A DNA stretch of 43,584 nucleotides from Helicobacter bilis ATCC 51630 (GTDB lineage: Bacteria > Campylobacterota > Campylobacteria > Campylobacterales > Helicobacteraceae). The notes beneath the pieces were generated by a model. The model did no database searches, was not told the origin of the DNA, and saw nothing but the letters and a program-made list of their open reading frames with translations. Shown here one piece after another: positions 27,001-35,520 of the stretch. The translations under genes and the position numbers were made by a program. The stretch is from the NCBI RefSeq assembly GCF_000686565.1, contig NZ_JMKW01000020.1, positions 1 through 43,584 of the forward strand. The letters run 5' to 3'. Numbering within the stretch: position 1 is the first letter of the stretch; each line of letters begins with the position of its first letter.

Positions 27001-27221
27001 AAATCAAAGATTCTAGAATCTGGCTTATACGCCCCTTCTTCATACACACTTGCTGGACCGCCACTTAAAATGATACCTTTAGGCTTTTTTGCCTTAATAG
27101 AATCTAGTGTTTCAAAATAGGGGACAATCTCTGTATAAATGCCATATTCACGCAATCTTCTTGCAATAAGCTGTGTATATTGAGAACCAAAATCAAGGAC
27201 TAAAATCTGCGGATTATTCAT
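21012..27221 (-). CDS. guaA: Giant GMP synthase with inserted GNAT array and Tag domain
   Basis: 2069 aa in one frame; normal GuaA has about 510. GuaA aminates XMP to GMP with glutamine and ATP. The class I amidotransferase begins at 1-118 (LDFGSQYTQ, nucleophile Cys82 in GICYG). It is interrupted by about 1,250 residues and resumes at 1376-1476 with His1431 and Glu1433 ([10 protein letters not shown]). The ATP-pyrophosphatase (SGGVDS at 1777-1782) and the dimerisation domain (to 2069, ending [11 protein letters not shown]) are complete. Inserted are five or six GNAT units (122-1303) and a full DNA-3-methyladenine glycosylase I (1487-1673). Low-complexity stretches lie at 571-676 and 1674-1768. 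The ATG has AAAAGGAG 7 nt upstream. No stop or frameshift is seen in 6.2 kb, so one chain of roughly 230 kDa is predicted, unless it is processed. Confidence 0.95.
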   Translation of the reverse strand: MNNPQILVLDFGSQYTQLIARRLREYGIYTEIVPYFETLDSIKAKKPKGIILSGGPASVYEEGAYKPDSRIFDLNIPILGICYGMQYIAHFFGGSVVKAEAQEFGRAVLTILNGDSLTHDNELNLQTTHCIMREYTLDDLSSLCDLVSDKESMQTLKTLNPQEAKAWLDKQIASYKQHGYGIWAVIDKTNGKIIGNAGIEKATITHNGISQEVLEIGYILEKAYQNKGYGQAILKECINYAFEKLYANEVYFLIHKDNHASLHIIQKLDGAYCETHNDEMLWKITNHQANKAHKSQSKQITSDTLILREFVSSDLEDIESMLLDSEVMSAWGRALSKQEAKEWLDKQMQSYRKYGFGLFAVVEKSGNEIVGQCGITWQSVQDSNLYDTIKASLSNADYLNHAAQHAMQTLLDSKAPLLPELGYIFKKSHWHKGLASKATKMCMEYAFKELGLPLLISLIKTDNIAPQNLAKRLEMRIIGKSNKTFDNKEMAHFVYMLKASDYIGLDLNANDSKKVLLEFANYTKNNPMSADTKDELLKIWRDSVHATHHFLKAKDIDEIANDVENLLDSICLESSLTQNPDSTKRTMKSSVEVSLGNFAGCVDIATRSYLDDNDAVAISNFCKSGKETTQSNKNLDSKITHPKPCTHPDLVENLDSIHFAPQSPAPAQVVGNLDSTHIIVASDYDKKLGFIALRGNKIEALFITPSAFKKGVGKALIAKALESGLGDYDYILVDCNEANTDAIAFYHTLGFAIFGRSPKDSYNRDLALVHFKASSALLMRSFNLSYDMPLFETERLIIRAMRKSDTAELNAMLLDHEVMSSWEYNFNDSSVQEWLNTQLERYKKFGFGLWAVIEKESGAMIGQAGLSLQTYNDKKVLGMTYIIAKSHWKKGYGAEVALGCKHYAFNVLKAKELYLLIKEDSEASKAVANKLQAYLLGETTWTYRGREMQRLVYRIKNTNTTHFSLETNRTILRPYKDFDYPMLRAILQDKETMQSFNGALSEEEVQTWIEREQSSIDRFGVGWWVIADKNNGSVIGLAGLHYTKYLEMQYVLHKDHLHKGYAIEVALACKEYAFKHLRVKEMYSLCREEDIAAQNVAKRIGMEKMGIVTDENSNTKYIEFCATSRINPLSYTKYSYTDSMESLESLQKNLSRLNLKINSLNTLDSKEVLDLSALWQEYVAKTHTHVSQEAIISSGKNMQDILSKCHQCLVIESIEENAKENEALGFLVVYDKADKNSFVEIFLCTNKARLEKEGIALLQALLHTNDSEIITLPCLLEQDEAGLLYEYLGFIKSGDDTHFKHLENEISNVDKNLVYNYHNTELPCFIYGVTKDKLKLSLRSFLLQDSLYCDRESLLISTYSTLRGNTHNNVENKNNKIALFANVKQDSIVWMSHADKVESIPQGFSELAKSGNTHYCAIADSKRKIYALQFHPEVVHSECGGEILKNFAVGICGADTNWNMRNFAEAEVAKLRKIVGVDYAKNALEIPTRCAWATDKDEATRKLYENYHDYEWGVPLHEDKRLFEQLVLEGFQAGLSWITILKKRESFRVAFDDFDPKIIAAYDERKINALMQDSGIIRNRAKIESAINNAKAFLAVQKEFGSFDKYIWGFVGGKPIINNFESIAELPASTPLSDTIAKDLKKRGFKFVGSTGMYAFMQSVGIVNDHFTSCFKRHSVCGDFLASASDASLRSMSNTPHSLTSHNTKNSHTILECQDSNVDSKYIGYSQNQGRQDFVDKNGALQDEARELPQAVMTEVERADSAKSGKETPSKVLCAVSGGVDSSVVAALLYRAIGENLIPVFVDTGLLRKGEREAVEKMFRENLKVPLITADANELFLKRLKGVLDPERKRKIIGETFIEVFEKEAKKHNAKGEIKFLAQGTLYPDVIESVSVKGPSKTIKSHHNVGGLPEWMKFELIEPLRELFKDEVRALGRELGMPESMLMRHPFPGPGLAIRIMGEVNKADLDLLREADSIFIDELHKAGLYDKVWQAFCVLLNVRSVGVMGDNRTYDNTICVRAVEALDGMTASFSHLPHAFLESVSNRIINEVKGINRVVYDITSKPPGTIEWE
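21918..22202 (-). other. GuaA low-complexity linker between Tag and ATP-PPase
   Basis: Residues 1674-1768 (starts [18 protein letters not shown], ends [13 protein letters not shown]) match no domain. They are richer in Ser, Asn and Ala, and richer in GC, than the surrounding DNA. The SGKET wording recurs at residues 624-628. I read it as translated intergenic-type repeat sequence. Confidence 0.6.
22203..22763 (-). other. Tag (3-methyladenine DNA glycosylase I) domain inside GuaA
   Basis: Residues 1487-1673 match E. coli Tag from end to end. The zinc ligands Cys1490 (RCAW), His1508 (YHDYEWG), His1666 and Cys1670 (NDHFTSC) are present, as are the catalytic Glu1529 ([10 protein letters not shown]) and the KKRGFKFVG segment. 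Tag removes 3-methyladenine from alkylated DNA. The domain sits exactly where normal GuaA passes from the AKLRKIVG helix to the [13 protein letters not shown] strand. Confidence 0.92.
23313..26858 (-). other. GNAT acetyltransferase array inside GuaA
   Basis: Units lie at about 122-285, 301-500, 530-773, 780-957, 960-1122 and a weak one at 1160-1303. Units 1, 2, 4 and 5 are RimJ/RimL-like and share the order LRxxxxxD, a WL-Q motif, GFGLWAVI-type strand, IG-AG, then a KGYG acetyl-CoA loop (units 1 and 4 KGYG, 2 KGLA, 5 KGYA) and YAF. Unit 3 is a different GNAT subtype ([28 protein letters not shown]) split by repeat sequence. Unit 6 has lost the acetyl-CoA loop. Confidence 0.9.
25197..25324. 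repeat. Dispersed repeat, in-frame copy within guaA
   Basis: Three palindromes of the GAATCTAGATTC family (25197-25210, 25253-25267, 25311-25324) are separated by about 45-bp C-rich spacers. Translated as part of GuaA (residues about 634-676). Nearly identical, in reverse complement, to the intergenic copy at 1247-1370. Confidence 0.9.
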
Positions 27222-27591
27222 AATATCTCCTTTTATACTATATAACTAACTATAACTTAAAGAGTCTTATTTAACTAGATTATATCAAAAAAAATAAAAA
27301 ATAAGTTATGATAAGTTTGTGTGAAATATCTTAAATAAAAATGCACTCTTTGATAAAAAATATAAAAAGAGTGTAATTTTTGTTTTATACATTATTTCGA
27401 CAATCAATAAGATACGATTTCAAATAATGTGTGATCGTTTTAGTTTAAGTGTGTCGAATATTCAGTAAAAGAATATACGAACAAATAGCAAAAAGATATA
27501 TAAAATTAAGATAAATGTTGCACGATTGAACAATTTATAAATCCAAATAAAACCAACCATACAAGGGCAAGGAAGCATAGAATGCAAAAAA
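27222..27591. other. Intergenic region between guaA and the ZorB-like gene
   Basis: AT-rich, no ORF with codon support. The guaA promoter should lie in the first 60 bp (several TATA-like hexamers, none decisive). The terminator of the Zorya-like operon is at 27344-27373. Confidence 0.5.
27344..27373 (-). terminator. Terminator of the Zorya-like operon
   Basis: CACTCTTT and AAAGAGTG form an 8-bp stem, with T-rich flanks on both strands. On the minus strand CATTTTTATT follows. Confidence 0.6.
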
Positions 27592-28305
27592 CTAGCTTTT
27601 TACCCTATCTTTTTTCTTATTTTGTCCTGCTTGTAATATCTTTTGAATCTGTTCGTTTGCCTTAAAGCTTGCTTGAAACTCAACTCTTCTTGATAACTCA
27701 TCACTTGCTAGTGGTTTTGCAAAGCTTACGCCATTTGCACGCAAAAGTTTAATAAGCCATTCTTGCTTATCATTAATGCTAGGTAGTGAAAAGCAATATT
27801 TTAGCACTTGAAAAGCTCTCTCTTGACTTAATTCAGCATTGCCCAAATATCGTCTCTCAAGCGATTGTGCGCCTTCCCAGTCTTTAGAGGTATGCCCCTC
27901 GATTCTAATATCTTCTATAAAATCCCTATATTTTTCACCATATAAAATACGCACATAACGCGGGAAAAAATCATCTAGTATCTTTTGGAATCTCTCTTTT
28001 ACTCTCTTTTGTCCCACATCAAATAAAATATCTTGCTTTTGAAATCGTATCGTTGTATCTTCATCTATAAAAGCGTCCCATTTCTTTAAATCCTTGCCAA
28101 ACTCTTGCATTAAATCCTTGTAGAGTTCTTGTTGCAGGTTTGAATAATTCTCTGCTAAATCTCGCATTTTTTCATTCTGTATCTCTAGCTGCTTTTTTTC
28201 ATTCTCTAAAGTTACCATAAAGGCTATGGCAATCATCATAAAAATCATCATGATACCAGACATCATGTCTGATATGGTAATCCAATGGCTTGACTTCTCT
28301 TCCAT
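27592..28305 (-). CDS. ZorB-like MotB/OmpA-family protein
   Basis: 237 aa. A short cytoplasmic start precedes one transmembrane helix (about 14-32) with the ion-carrying Asp13 in ISDMMSGIMMIF, equivalent to the MotB/ZorB channel aspartate. A coiled linker follows. The periplasmic OmpA-type peptidoglycan-binding domain is at about 115-220 (IEGHTSKDW, LSQERAFQVL, SRRVEFQ). It lies 13 bp after the ZorA-like gene in one operon. Together they should form an ion-driven rotary motor. ZorB is the closest functional match I can name; a generic MotB/TolR-like role is the alternative. Confidence 0.8.
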   Translation of the reverse strand: MEEKSSHWITISDMMSGIMMIFMMIAIAFMVTLENEKKQLEIQNEKMRDLAENYSNLQQELYKDLMQEFGKDLKKWDAFIDEDTTIRFQKQDILFDVGQKRVKERFQKILDDFFPRYVRILYGEKYRDFIEDIRIEGHTSKDWEGAQSLERRYLGNAELSQERAFQVLKYCFSLPSINDKQEWLIKLLRANGVSFAKPLASDELSRRVEFQASFKANEQIQKILQAGQNKKKDRVKS

Positions 28306-28318
28306 ACGCTTCCCTTAG

Positions 28319-31300
28319 CTATGCAACACCCATAATTTCTTTAACTTTCTTTAAAAACCATTCATAATTGTTCGCAAAGCTTTGTGTCATTTGCTCCATT
28401 TTAGAATCTAGGGCTTCAAGATTTGTACCTAAATTTTCATGGATTAATGCCCCTTGTCTTACTATCTCATCTGTGTTTGTTTTAAAATGCGTTACCACTG
28501 CTTCTAGTGTTTCTTTTTGTTTTGTAAGTAATGTATCGCTTGAAGCTGTGATAGTTTTCACATTTATTTCTATGGCTTGGACTGCTTTATGCAATTCTTG
28601 TGTGGCTTGATTTTGATTCTTAATATTTGCTTGCATACTTGCTTGCATAAGCTTAATGTATTGCACACAGAGATTTTTAAAATGGGTGTTAAGATTTTCA
28701 AAGCTTGTTTTTGTGCTGCCCTCAAAGCCTTCAAGTGTGGAGCTAAAACTTGATATTTTATCATCAAAGTTTTGTAATAAGCCTTCATTTTTTTGCATAA
28801 CACTACTAAATTGAGTGATAAGCCCTTGTGTGAGTGAGTTTAGATTTTCTTCTAAATTTGTATAGAATTTCGCATAAGTCTCTTTTGCTAGACTTAGGGC
28901 TTCTTGGCTTAGATTCTGATTATTCTCTCTCAAAGTTTTCATATCACTTAGAATATTTTGGCAGTTTGAGTGAATATCACTGCTTGTTGTCTGCAAACTC
29001 TGCGTAAAACTCTCTAAATTTTTACCTATGGTATCATAGAATCCTTGCGATTTTGTCTGTATATCTGTGAATATTGTTTGCTGTGTGCTTAATGTGTGAT
29101 TTAGCTTTTCATCATAGCTTTTTTGACTTTCTGTATTTGTCTCTTGTAGTTTCTCAATAATCTCTTGTAAGTTCTCTTTTAAAGCATCACTTGTTAGCCC
29201 TAGATTCCTTGATAGCGTCGTGCTATTATTTGTGATTTTAGAAAGCAAGGAGTCTGCATTATTGCTTAATTTTTCATAAGTAGATTGCAGGAAGTCATCT
29301 AGCTTTTGGTGTGAGTTTATAAGGCTATTTGATAGATTTATAGCTTGAGAATCTAGACTTTTTACAATGAGATTATTATCTTTTTCAAGCATATCGCTTA
29401 GATTCATATAATTATGTTCTAGCATTTTATTAAACTTATTTAGCATTTGCTGTAAGTTTGTATCAAGGCAGGTAGTTTGTGTTTGTAAAAATTCATGTAA
29501 TATCTCGCCTTTTTTGCTTAGGTCTTGTTGTAATTGCTCTGTTTGTGTGCTAAAGGTTGTTTTTAGATTCTCATTTTGTGATAATAGATTTTCATTCAAG
29601 GTATTTGTTTGTGTTTGTAAAAACTCTTGCATTTCTTGGGCTTGTTTATCAAAAGTGGTATTCATACGCTTATATTGCCCTTTGAGTAATTCTACAAAAT
29701 CATCTGAAGTTTGTATGAAATGCTGACTTGAGTTTTTAATCACTGCGGTGATAGAATCTGTTGTCTTTGTATGCTGCGTTTGAAGTCCATCTTGCATGTT
29801 TTGGAGTGTGTCTTTTGTGGCTTCATGTAGCATATTTAGCTCTTTTTCTAGGTGTTCGTGTGTGGTTTGCAGACTAGATTCTATATTTTCTTTATATGCA
29901 GTGTGGAGTGTGGATAGACTTTCTATTGTGTTTTGTGTTGTTTCCTTGCTGCTTTCTTCTAGCTTTTCTAGTGCTGCTGTATGCAGGTTAGTTAGAGTTT
30001 GCATACTTGCTTCTTGAGCTTGTGTGATAAATTCTTTTGTTTTTAGGGCATGTTCGTTTATTTGCGTAAAGTTTTCTTCTTGCATATTTTGAAGTGTGTT
30101 TATATGCTCTTTTGCAAGATTGCTTGTCATTTCTATACTTGTGTGTAGATTTATCTTTCCAGAATCTTCTAATTCTTTCGCACAATCTTTTAGGAAGTCA
30201 TAGGCTGTTTGAGAAGATTCTAGAATCTTATCTTGCATATATTGATAATCTTTGGCTACTTTTTCTTGGAAGTTTTGATACAACGCATCAATATTTCTCA
30301 TAATTGCTTCATAATTATTTTGCAATATGTTTTGTAAGATTTTATCTCGTTCTTCAAAGGCATTTGCAAGCGTTTGTATAGAATCTTTTGTAAAGTTTTC
30401 TAGCTTATTCGCGTTATTTGTAAGCGTTTCTTGCAAAATCTCTGTTGTATCTGTCATCTTTGTATGAAGTGTGGCAAACTGCTCGTTATAGAGTGTTTGC
30501 ATTTTTTCTTGCATTTGTGCGGCTTTATGTATGCTTTCATTACTCGCTGTGTTGAGTTTTTCTAGCATAGAATCTGCGTTATTCTTAAAGGATTCATTAA
30601 GAGATAGCATAGAGTTTGACTTCATCTCTATATCTTCATTAATCACTTTTGCTAAATCATTTGAGGTTTTACTCGCTTCTTTAAAAGATTCTAAAACTTC
30701 TGTGTTTGCATTTTGCAGTGAATCTTTAAAGTCATTATAAGATATTTTAATAGATTCTAGAATCTGGCTATTTTGAGTTTGCAGGGTTGTATTTGTGCTA
30801 TCAAGTCTAGCACAGCTTGTTTCAAAAAATGAAAGTAGCTTTTCTTCATAATTACGCAAATACTCTTGCAAGTCTTCTTTTGCTTGTTGCAAAGATTTAA
30901 TAAAGTCTTTAGAATCTTTTAGGGCTTCAAGGCTAGAATCTTTTAGCGTTGCTATTGCTTGTAATTTTTCTTCAAAGCTTTGTTCTAGCGCGTTTAGCAT
31001 TTGTAATGCTTGTATTAGATTTTCTTGTATTTGATTATTTTGCTTATTATATTCTTGTATTTGTGCGAGATTTTCTTTATTTGCTAGGATAGATTCTGTT
31101 GCTTGCTGCATAGAATCTTGCGTATCTTTTAGGGTTTGCTGCATCATTTGCATTGAGTTTGTATTATCTAATATCTGTTGTTTATATTGGTCTTGCCATG
31201 TTAGCATATTATAGGTTGCTTCATTTAATTGCTTAAAGTTTTCACCAAACTGCTCTTTTAAGTTATTATTAAAATCACTAATCACTATCTCTAAAGCTTT

Positions 31301-31816
31301 AATGAGTTCTTTGCTTGCTCCACTTGCTAATGTCTCAAGGGCTTTATGCAAGGAGACATCAATATCTTTTAGCATTTGTTTTAAGTCTTTTTCAAAATCT
31401 TCTTTTTTTACAAACTCTGCTTTAATCTCTCTTAATGCGGTATTAATATATGTGAGTTCTCTTAAGTGCATGAGTTCATCGAGTTTGTGTGCTTGTGTAG
31501 CGATAAAATCTATTTCACTATTTTCAGTTGCCTTGCTTTTTCCTTTTTGATATATGCTAAGGGCTATGGCTAATCCCATACCTACAATAGAAGTGTAAAA
31601 GGCTATCTTTAGCCCATCTAAAAGCATAGGCACAGAGCTTAATAAATCATGTGTATCAAAGCCTATAAGCCCCACAAAGATACCTGCAAATGTCCCAAGT
31701 ATCCCTATACTCATAATGAGTGATTTAAAATCTTTGTGATTGTTACTACCAAAGCTTCTTAAATCCCATACAGCTAGTCCTAGCATAATTAGCGTAAAAA
31801 CTATATTAATAATCAT
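28319..31816 (-). CDS. ZorA-like MotA/TolQ/ExbB proton-channel protein with giant coiled-coil tail
   Basis: 1165 aa. Three membrane segments lie at about 3-20, 32-52 and 65-90. The channel core reads SIGILGTFAGIFVGLIGFD and LLDGLKIAFYTSIVGMGLAI. A segment reading EQFGENFKQLNEATYNML follows, of a type I associate with ZorA proteins. The remaining roughly 1,000 residues are almost pure predicted coiled coil, rich in Q, N, T, L and E. In Zorya, ZorA5-ZorB2 uses ion flow to rotate a long cytoplasmic tail that signals phage entry to ZorC/D or ZorE. Known ZorA proteins are usually 500-750 aa, so this tail is very long. RBS AGAGGT; an upstream membrane protein gene is 12 bp away. Confidence 0.8.
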   Translation of the reverse strand: MIINIVFTLIMLGLAVWDLRSFGSNNHKDFKSLIMSIGILGTFAGIFVGLIGFDTHDLLSSVPMLLDGLKIAFYTSIVGMGLAIALSIYQKGKSKATENSEIDFIATQAHKLDELMHLRELTYINTALREIKAEFVKKEDFEKDLKQMLKDIDVSLHKALETLASGASKELIKALEIVISDFNNNLKEQFGENFKQLNEATYNMLTWQDQYKQQILDNTNSMQMMQQTLKDTQDSMQQATESILANKENLAQIQEYNKQNNQIQENLIQALQMLNALEQSFEEKLQAIATLKDSSLEALKDSKDFIKSLQQAKEDLQEYLRNYEEKLLSFFETSCARLDSTNTTLQTQNSQILESIKISYNDFKDSLQNANTEVLESFKEASKTSNDLAKVINEDIEMKSNSMLSLNESFKNNADSMLEKLNTASNESIHKAAQMQEKMQTLYNEQFATLHTKMTDTTEILQETLTNNANKLENFTKDSIQTLANAFEERDKILQNILQNNYEAIMRNIDALYQNFQEKVAKDYQYMQDKILESSQTAYDFLKDCAKELEDSGKINLHTSIEMTSNLAKEHINTLQNMQEENFTQINEHALKTKEFITQAQEASMQTLTNLHTAALEKLEESSKETTQNTIESLSTLHTAYKENIESSLQTTHEHLEKELNMLHEATKDTLQNMQDGLQTQHTKTTDSITAVIKNSSQHFIQTSDDFVELLKGQYKRMNTTFDKQAQEMQEFLQTQTNTLNENLLSQNENLKTTFSTQTEQLQQDLSKKGEILHEFLQTQTTCLDTNLQQMLNKFNKMLEHNYMNLSDMLEKDNNLIVKSLDSQAINLSNSLINSHQKLDDFLQSTYEKLSNNADSLLSKITNNSTTLSRNLGLTSDALKENLQEIIEKLQETNTESQKSYDEKLNHTLSTQQTIFTDIQTKSQGFYDTIGKNLESFTQSLQTTSSDIHSNCQNILSDMKTLRENNQNLSQEALSLAKETYAKFYTNLEENLNSLTQGLITQFSSVMQKNEGLLQNFDDKISSFSSTLEGFEGSTKTSFENLNTHFKNLCVQYIKLMQASMQANIKNQNQATQELHKAVQAIEINVKTITASSDTLLTKQKETLEAVVTHFKTNTDEIVRQGALIHENLGTNLEALDSKMEQMTQSFANNYEWFLKKVKEIMGVA

Positions 31817-31828
31817 TGCAACCTCTAT

Positions 31829-32500
31829 TTAATGTATATTTGATATTCTCACTTTTACATGTGTAATTTTTATAAGACCACGCAGTATAAAGCCAAGTGC
31901 TATGCAAAATGTAGCAAATATCACAACAAGCAATACTAAAAAGGCAAATAATAAACTAGAATTTGCCTCTGCTAAAGTCGCAATAGCTATATCAACCTGC
32001 ATACCGCTTTGTATCCCGCTGGTATCAAAGGCTAATGCCACAAGCAAAACCCCTAAAAGCATAACAAAAGATGCTATAACATAAAGTCTAAAAGCGGTGA
32101 TAAAATGCCTTAAGTTAGTAATAGAACTCATCTCATAAGCGATCTTATAAGAAAAATACATATTGCAGCAAAGGGCTACAATAAAATAGGCGATTAAAGC
32201 TTCTAAAAGCACTAACGCACTGCTAGATTCAAACAAAGCTAGGGCAAAGCTACAAAGAATCTGTATAACTATCATATACACATAATTGCGAAATAATAAC
32301 GCATTAACAATCTTACTGAATCTATATAACACATAGAGACTATATACTAAGAAAGCAAGTGAAATAACATTAAAAAGCATATCAGATTGCACGAGTATAG
32401 GGGATAACATACAGATAATAATACCGCAAAGAACAGCATATACTAAGCCATTTTTTGCGCTCTTTAACTCCGCATGATTCTCAATCTCAAGGATTTCCAT
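31829..32500 (-). CDS. Hypothetical six-helix membrane protein, first gene of the Zorya-like operon
   Basis: 223 aa, with about six hydrophobic segments (about 18-38, 41-60, 70-92, 94-112, 137-158, 180-212) and short polar ends. No catalytic motif or known family is recognised. AAAGGGAG precedes the ATG at a slightly long spacing. Its stop codon is 12 bp before the ZorA-like start, so it is almost certainly cotranscribed and may work with the motor. It is not similar to ZorC, ZorD or ZorE as I know them. Confidence 0.75.
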   Translation of the reverse strand: MEILEIENHAELKSAKNGLVYAVLCGIIICMLSPILVQSDMLFNVISLAFLVYSLYVLYRFSKIVNALLFRNYVYMIVIQILCSFALALFESSSALVLLEALIAYFIVALCCNMYFSYKIAYEMSSITNLRHFITAFRLYVIASFVMLLGVLLVALAFDTSGIQSGMQVDIAIATLAEANSSLLFAFLVLLVVIFATFCIALGFILRGLIKITHVKVRISNIH

Positions 32501-32776
32501 ATATGATTTTACTCCCTTTTGCTATCTTGTTTTTTGTTTATGTTGTTTTTCCATTTTTTCGTTATCGCGTGATTATAGCAAAATTTTATTATTTTTTAAT
32601 CTATGATATGAAAAGGATAAGTTAATTATGTTTTTGTTTATTTGGATTAATTCTCGCATATAGTAGAGAAGTATTGCATGTGATTTTACTATATGCTCCA
32701 AAAAAATAGAGACTATACAAAAGATTTTAAGTAAAAAGTTTTTGTATGATAAGCATATACAGAAACTTATATCATC

Positions 32777-34870
32777 TTAAAACTTCTTCCTATTTACATC
32801 TTCTAGAATCTTAGCAGCGACAGAATCTATTGCAGTGCTTATATCTTGTGATTTATTAGCAATCTCTACATTTTGCTGTGTGGTTTGCTCTAGTTGCGAG
32901 ATAGATTCATTAATCTGTCCTATGCCTTGTGCTTGTTCTTTTATAGATTCTGCCATGTCATTTATGCTTTGGACTAGTATATTTGTATTTGCTTCTATTT
33001 CACCTAAAGACTTTTGAGTTCTCTCTGCCAACTTTCTTACTTCATCAGCTACGACTGCAAAGCCTCTACCATGCTCTCCTGCTCTTGCTGCTTCTATTGC
33101 TGCATTTAGTGCAAGTAAGTTTGTTTGGTCTGCAATATCTCTAATAATGCCTATTACATTTTTAATGTCTTCGCTTTGAGCTATAACTTCACTTGTTCTA
33201 CCACTTACATTTTGCATTGATGAAGTGATCTCTTCAACTGAAGCAGCAGTTTGCTGAAGTGAGCTTGCTTGTGTGTTTGAGCTTTGTGTAAGAGTAGTTA
33301 CTGCTTCTTCTAAATCTTTTGATTTAGATTCTAACTCTTTTGCAAAACTTTGACTTGTATGCAACATACTTCTAATCTCTTTGCCCAAAGTATTTGTAAC
33401 AATATCTACTCTACCTTGTGCGTCTTTTACTTCTGTTGTGAAATCTAGGCTTACATAAGATTCAAACACGCGATTGATTTCATTTAGATTCTTACCTACA
33501 CCTACAGCTAAAAGATTTAATAACTCATTTACAGAATCTCTTAATTCATTTAATTGTGGACTATTTCCTTTTTGTTCAATAAGTCTATCAGCATGTCCTT
33601 GCTTTGCTCTATCTATGACTTGAAGAGATTCTGCTACAAGAGCTTTATCAGATTCTAATCCAAGCTTTGTTTTTTCAATATTGTCATTGATGGCTCGTGC
33701 CATTTCTCCTATTTCATCTAATGCCTTTGGTCGCAACGCATTTGGCAACTCTTTCCTTTCATGATTAAGAAAAGCAAAGAATGCATGTAAATGATGACGC
33801 ACATTATGAATCCTTGAAACAATACGCTTTCTAATATAAAGCTGTGTAGCAACAATGATAACCCCTAGCGATATAAGCACGGAGCATAAAATAGTAAGAC
33901 GGAGTTTAAAAAGAGAACTGAATATAGAATCTTCAGGTGCGACAACCATAAATGTCCAATAGGTATCCATATTTCGGCCTGCTTTAAAAGGCACGATACC
34001 CGCATAGCTTAATTCTCCACGAGCATTGTAATACTGAAGCACACCTTCTTTGTGGGTGCTTATAAAATCTACAACTGCCTGCATACTTGGGTGAGAATTT
34101 GCTTGAGTTAAAGTTTTACCCAAAAATGACTCATTTGGGTGAGCTACAATCGTGCCATCTTGCGCGATAAGTATATTATAATCGTTTGTAAATACAGATC
34201 TTCTGTTTGCCAGAATCTCGTTACTAAATGTTTTAAACTCAACAAAAAAACCAATTATCCCTTTAATTTCTTTTTTTCTGTTTAAGATAGGAAAATTTAT
34301 AGTTACACCAAATTGACTATTGCCATCTATCTCTAATATCCTAGGTATGCCGATACTGGGTTTCCCTGTCTGCATGACTTCTTTGAAACCGGGTAGATTT
34401 GTAAGATTTGAATGAGCTTGTAAATGTTTTATATCCCCACTTATATTTGGATCATACATAAGGATCAAAAAATCATCATTATCTAGTCTATTCTTTGGAT
34501 TTATGATATTATCACCACTATATCTAGAATCTTTTAAATACACATAGCCATAGCTCCCCCACTCAGTTGTCTTAATCATATTCATGACATTATCTTCCAT
34601 GATTGCTTGATTGCCACCATTTGCCGTTAAGAGTTCTTCGATATTTCGTTGAGATAAGGCAAGAGATAGCATAACCTCATCGAGATAACCACGCATGACA
34701 TTACTTGTGCGTTTCCCTGCGTTAATAATCAATTTTTCTGCTTCACGCGATTGAATCTCTGTTGATTCTTTTACAATAACTCCAAGCATAATAAGCATAC
34801 ATATTATAAGAATGGTGCTTACATTTATAAGGATTTTTGCACCGATACCAAGTCTTGAGTAAAAATTCAT
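32777..34870 (-). CDS. Methyl-accepting chemotaxis protein (dCache)
   Basis: 697 aa transmembrane chemoreceptor. TM1 lies at about 11-32, a periplasmic dCache-type double sensor follows to about 310 ([40 protein letters not shown]), and TM2 is at about 322-342. Then a HAMP region ([16 protein letters not shown]) and a complete signalling hairpin ([40 protein letters not shown]). No CheR/CheB pentapeptide at the C-terminus, as expected in Helicobacter. The ligand cannot be told from sequence. RBS GAAGGGAG; a TATACT -10 lies near 34943-34948 on the minus strand. Confidence 0.92.
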   Translation of the reverse strand: MNFYSRLGIGAKILINVSTILIICMLIMLGVIVKESTEIQSREAEKLIINAGKRTSNVMRGYLDEVMLSLALSQRNIEELLTANGGNQAIMEDNVMNMIKTTEWGSYGYVYLKDSRYSGDNIINPKNRLDNDDFLILMYDPNISGDIKHLQAHSNLTNLPGFKEVMQTGKPSIGIPRILEIDGNSQFGVTINFPILNRKKEIKGIIGFFVEFKTFSNEILANRRSVFTNDYNILIAQDGTIVAHPNESFLGKTLTQANSHPSMQAVVDFISTHKEGVLQYYNARGELSYAGIVPFKAGRNMDTYWTFMVVAPEDSIFSSLFKLRLTILCSVLISLGVIIVATQLYIRKRIVSRIHNVRHHLHAFFAFLNHERKELPNALRPKALDEIGEMARAINDNIEKTKLGLESDKALVAESLQVIDRAKQGHADRLIEQKGNSPQLNELRDSVNELLNLLAVGVGKNLNEINRVFESYVSLDFTTEVKDAQGRVDIVTNTLGKEIRSMLHTSQSFAKELESKSKDLEEAVTTLTQSSNTQASSLQQTAASVEEITSSMQNVSGRTSEVIAQSEDIKNVIGIIRDIADQTNLLALNAAIEAARAGEHGRGFAVVADEVRKLAERTQKSLGEIEANTNILVQSINDMAESIKEQAQGIGQINESISQLEQTTQQNVEIANKSQDISTAIDSVAAKILEDVNRKKF

Positions 34871-35520
34871 AATATCATCTCCCTTCTCGCATTTAGTTAG
34901 AAATATTGTTGTTTTATTTAGAATCTATATCAGCACTTCTTTAGTATAAGGTTACAAATCTAAAGAGAACATTTCAACTACGCTAAGACAATGCAAAAAA
35001 ATAAAGATTCTATAAAACAAAATGGATAACTGCAATTATAGCAAAAAAATACTTATTCTTAGTATATGAAAACTATCATATATATAATTTTGTAGCTATA
35101 TTATTATATATTTTTGATTTTTAATTACATAAATATTATTTCTGTATATATGTATTTTTCATTATTTTTATTTAATATAAATTTTACATAGTTATGCATT
35201 ATGAAATGGTATGAGTGCTTAAATATGGAATATTTGTATCAAAAAGTTTTATATCATGCGATTTTAATACTATTTTCAATACTATTGCTATGCAGGATTC
35301 TAAAAGTAGAATTAATATATAACACCATTAACAATCACATTATTTTCATTATTAAAAATCAATGTTATATTTTTTGCATTTCTATGTTTGCATAGATAGC
35401 AAACTTCAAAAAAGTTAGCCCTGCATACCTTACTATAATTTCATGCAACTAAAAATACAAACTTTTATGATACCATAACGGGTTTATTCTAGAGTTCTAT
35501 ACTATTTCAAAGGAGATTTT
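34871..35520. other. AT-rich divergent intergenic region
   Basis: About 650 bp between the divergent MCP and dapD genes. It is very AT-rich, with no ORF of plausible codon usage. A TATAAT with TACTATAAT context at 35431-35439 is a good -10 for dapD, giving a leader of about 75 nt. Confidence 0.5.
35434..35439 (+). promoter_or_regulatory. Probable -10 of dapD
   Basis: TATAAT about 80 bp before the ATG at 35521. A TATACT at 35498 lies too near the RBS to be the functional one. Confidence 0.4.

Noticed and set aside
27592-31816. Flagellar stator motA/motB
   Set aside because: The 1165-aa length, the long coiled-coil tail and the ZorA-type wording differ from MotA, which is about 250 aa with a four-helix layout.
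35201-35395. 64-codon frame upstream of dapD
   Set aside because: No RBS, composition dictated by AT-rich DNA, and it overlaps the likely promoter region of dapD.
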